From an uncultured Oscillospiraceae bacterium (GTDB taxonomy: Bacteria > Bacillota > Clostridia > Oscillospirales > Oscillospiraceae), in the NCBI GenBank assembly GCA_900752445.1, contig CAADVN010000165.1:1-7249 (forward strand): DNA of 7,249 nt. The letters run 5' to 3'. Shown here piece by piece: positions 6,721-7,249 of this stretch (positions are counted from its first letter, which is position 1; every line of letters begins with the position of its first letter). The notes under the pieces are model-generated. The model had not been told where the DNA came from. It ran no database searches and saw only the letters and a list, made by a program, of their open reading frames with translations. The position numbers and the translations under genes were made by a program.

Positions 6721-7249
6721 ATGCTGATACTGGCAGTAGAATCCTCCTGTGGCGAGCCCGCCGTGGCGCTCGTCCGGGACGGCAGACAGCTGCTGACGGA
6801 CCAGGTGTTCTCGCAGGCCGACCTGCACGCGGTGTACGGCGGCGTGGTGCCGGAGATCGCCTCGCGCAGCCATGTGGAGGTCATCTCGTATCTGGCGGAG
6901 CGTGCGCTGCAGGCGGCGGGCGTGACGAGGAAGGATATAGACGCCGTGGCGGTGACATATGCGCCGGGGCTCATCGGTGCGCTGCTCGTGGGCGTGAACT
7001 TCGCCAAGGCCGCGGCGCTGGCGCTGGGCGTGCCGCTCATACCCGTGCACCACATACGGGGCCACATAGCGGCCAACTACCTGGCCTTCCCGGAGCTTGA
7101 GCCGCCGTTTCTGTGCCTGGCCATCTCGGGCGGGAACACGCTGATAGCGGACGTCCGGGGCTATACCGATATACGCATACTCGGCTCGACGCGGGACGAT
7201 GCGGCGGGGGGGTGGGTTGGACAGGCGCGGCAGGGGGTTGGGCGTCCCG
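6721..7249 (+). CDS. tsaD: tRNA N6-threonylcarbamoyladenosine synthase subunit TsaD, 5' part (3' end cut by window)
   Basis: TsaD transfers the threonylcarbamoyl group to A37 of ANN-decoding tRNAs, working with TsaB and TsaE in bacteria. About 176 of roughly 340 residues are present. Seen in order: LAVESSC (4-10), the H-x2-YGGVVPEIASRSH block (36-51), YAPGLIGALLVGVNFAKA (80-96), the metal-binding H111-x3-H115 in HHIRGHIAANYL, ISGGNT (135-140), and STRDDAAG near 7185-7209. The HxxxH pair separates it from TsaB. Three family positions deviate: the usual CDET is CGEP (residues 10-13) and the usual SGGHT is SGGNT. From about base 7207 the reading becomes GGWVGQARQG where GEAFDKAAR is expected, and the final bases match the expected sequence only after a frame shift, so the last ~45 bases are unreliable. 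No in-frame stop occurs before the window ends. Confidence 0.93.
   Translation, partial: MLILAVESSCGEPAVALVRDGRQLLTDQVFSQADLHAVYGGVVPEIASRSHVEVISYLAERALQAAGVTRKDIDAVAVTYAPGLIGALLVGVNFAKAAALALGVPLIPVHHIRGHIAANYLAFPELEPPFLCLAISGGNTLIADVRGYTDIRILGSTRDDAAGGWVGQARQGVGRP

Overview
The window is a GC-rich piece of bacterial chromosome (well above 60% G+C by eye) packed with six genes, all on the + strand. Both end genes are cut by the window edges. In order they are: uvrB (3' part), a CapA-family lipoprotein gene, polA (complete), a gene for an HExxH metallopeptidase domain fused to a degenerate low-molecular-weight phosphotyrosine phosphatase domain, rimI (complete), and tsaD (5' part). The junctions are a 1-base overlap, a 4-base ATGA overlap, a 1-base gap, a 14-base overlap and a 13-base gap. 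No promoter, terminator, RNA gene, insertion sequence or CRISPR array could be seen, and no stretch over 300 bases lacks a gene. The simplest reading is one translationally coupled operon running in from the left and out to the right.

The organism looks like a high-GC member of the Bacillota, class Clostridia, perhaps of the Oscillospiraceae/Christensenellales type. This is an inference from the short 'TPEP' lipoprotein linker, the PolA with an inactive proofreading domain, the good Shine-Dalgarno sequences, and the style of the metallopeptidase protein. Isoleucine codon ATA is used very freely despite the high GC content, which is a distinctive trait of this genome.

By function, UvrB (damage verification and helicase in nucleotide excision repair) and DNA polymerase I (gap filling and flap removal) act in the same repair pathway. 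RimI and TsaD are the usual 'ribosome/tRNA modification' pair: N-alpha-acetylation, and tRNA t6A synthesis. The CapA-like lipoprotein and the metallopeptidase/pseudo-phosphatase fusion are the two unexpected members. The fusion is the most novel item: its C-terminal half aligns by eye along the whole LMW-PTP fold, but the catalytic Cys, the P-loop Arg and the general-acid Asp are all replaced.

Two places look damaged or unusual at sequence level. One is a short segment of polA (about 4035-4101) with a C8 run, a 16-base perfect palindrome and a familiar PolA motif hidden in another frame. The other is the last ~45 bases, where tsaD loses its conserved motif in a way that resembles a low-quality contig end.
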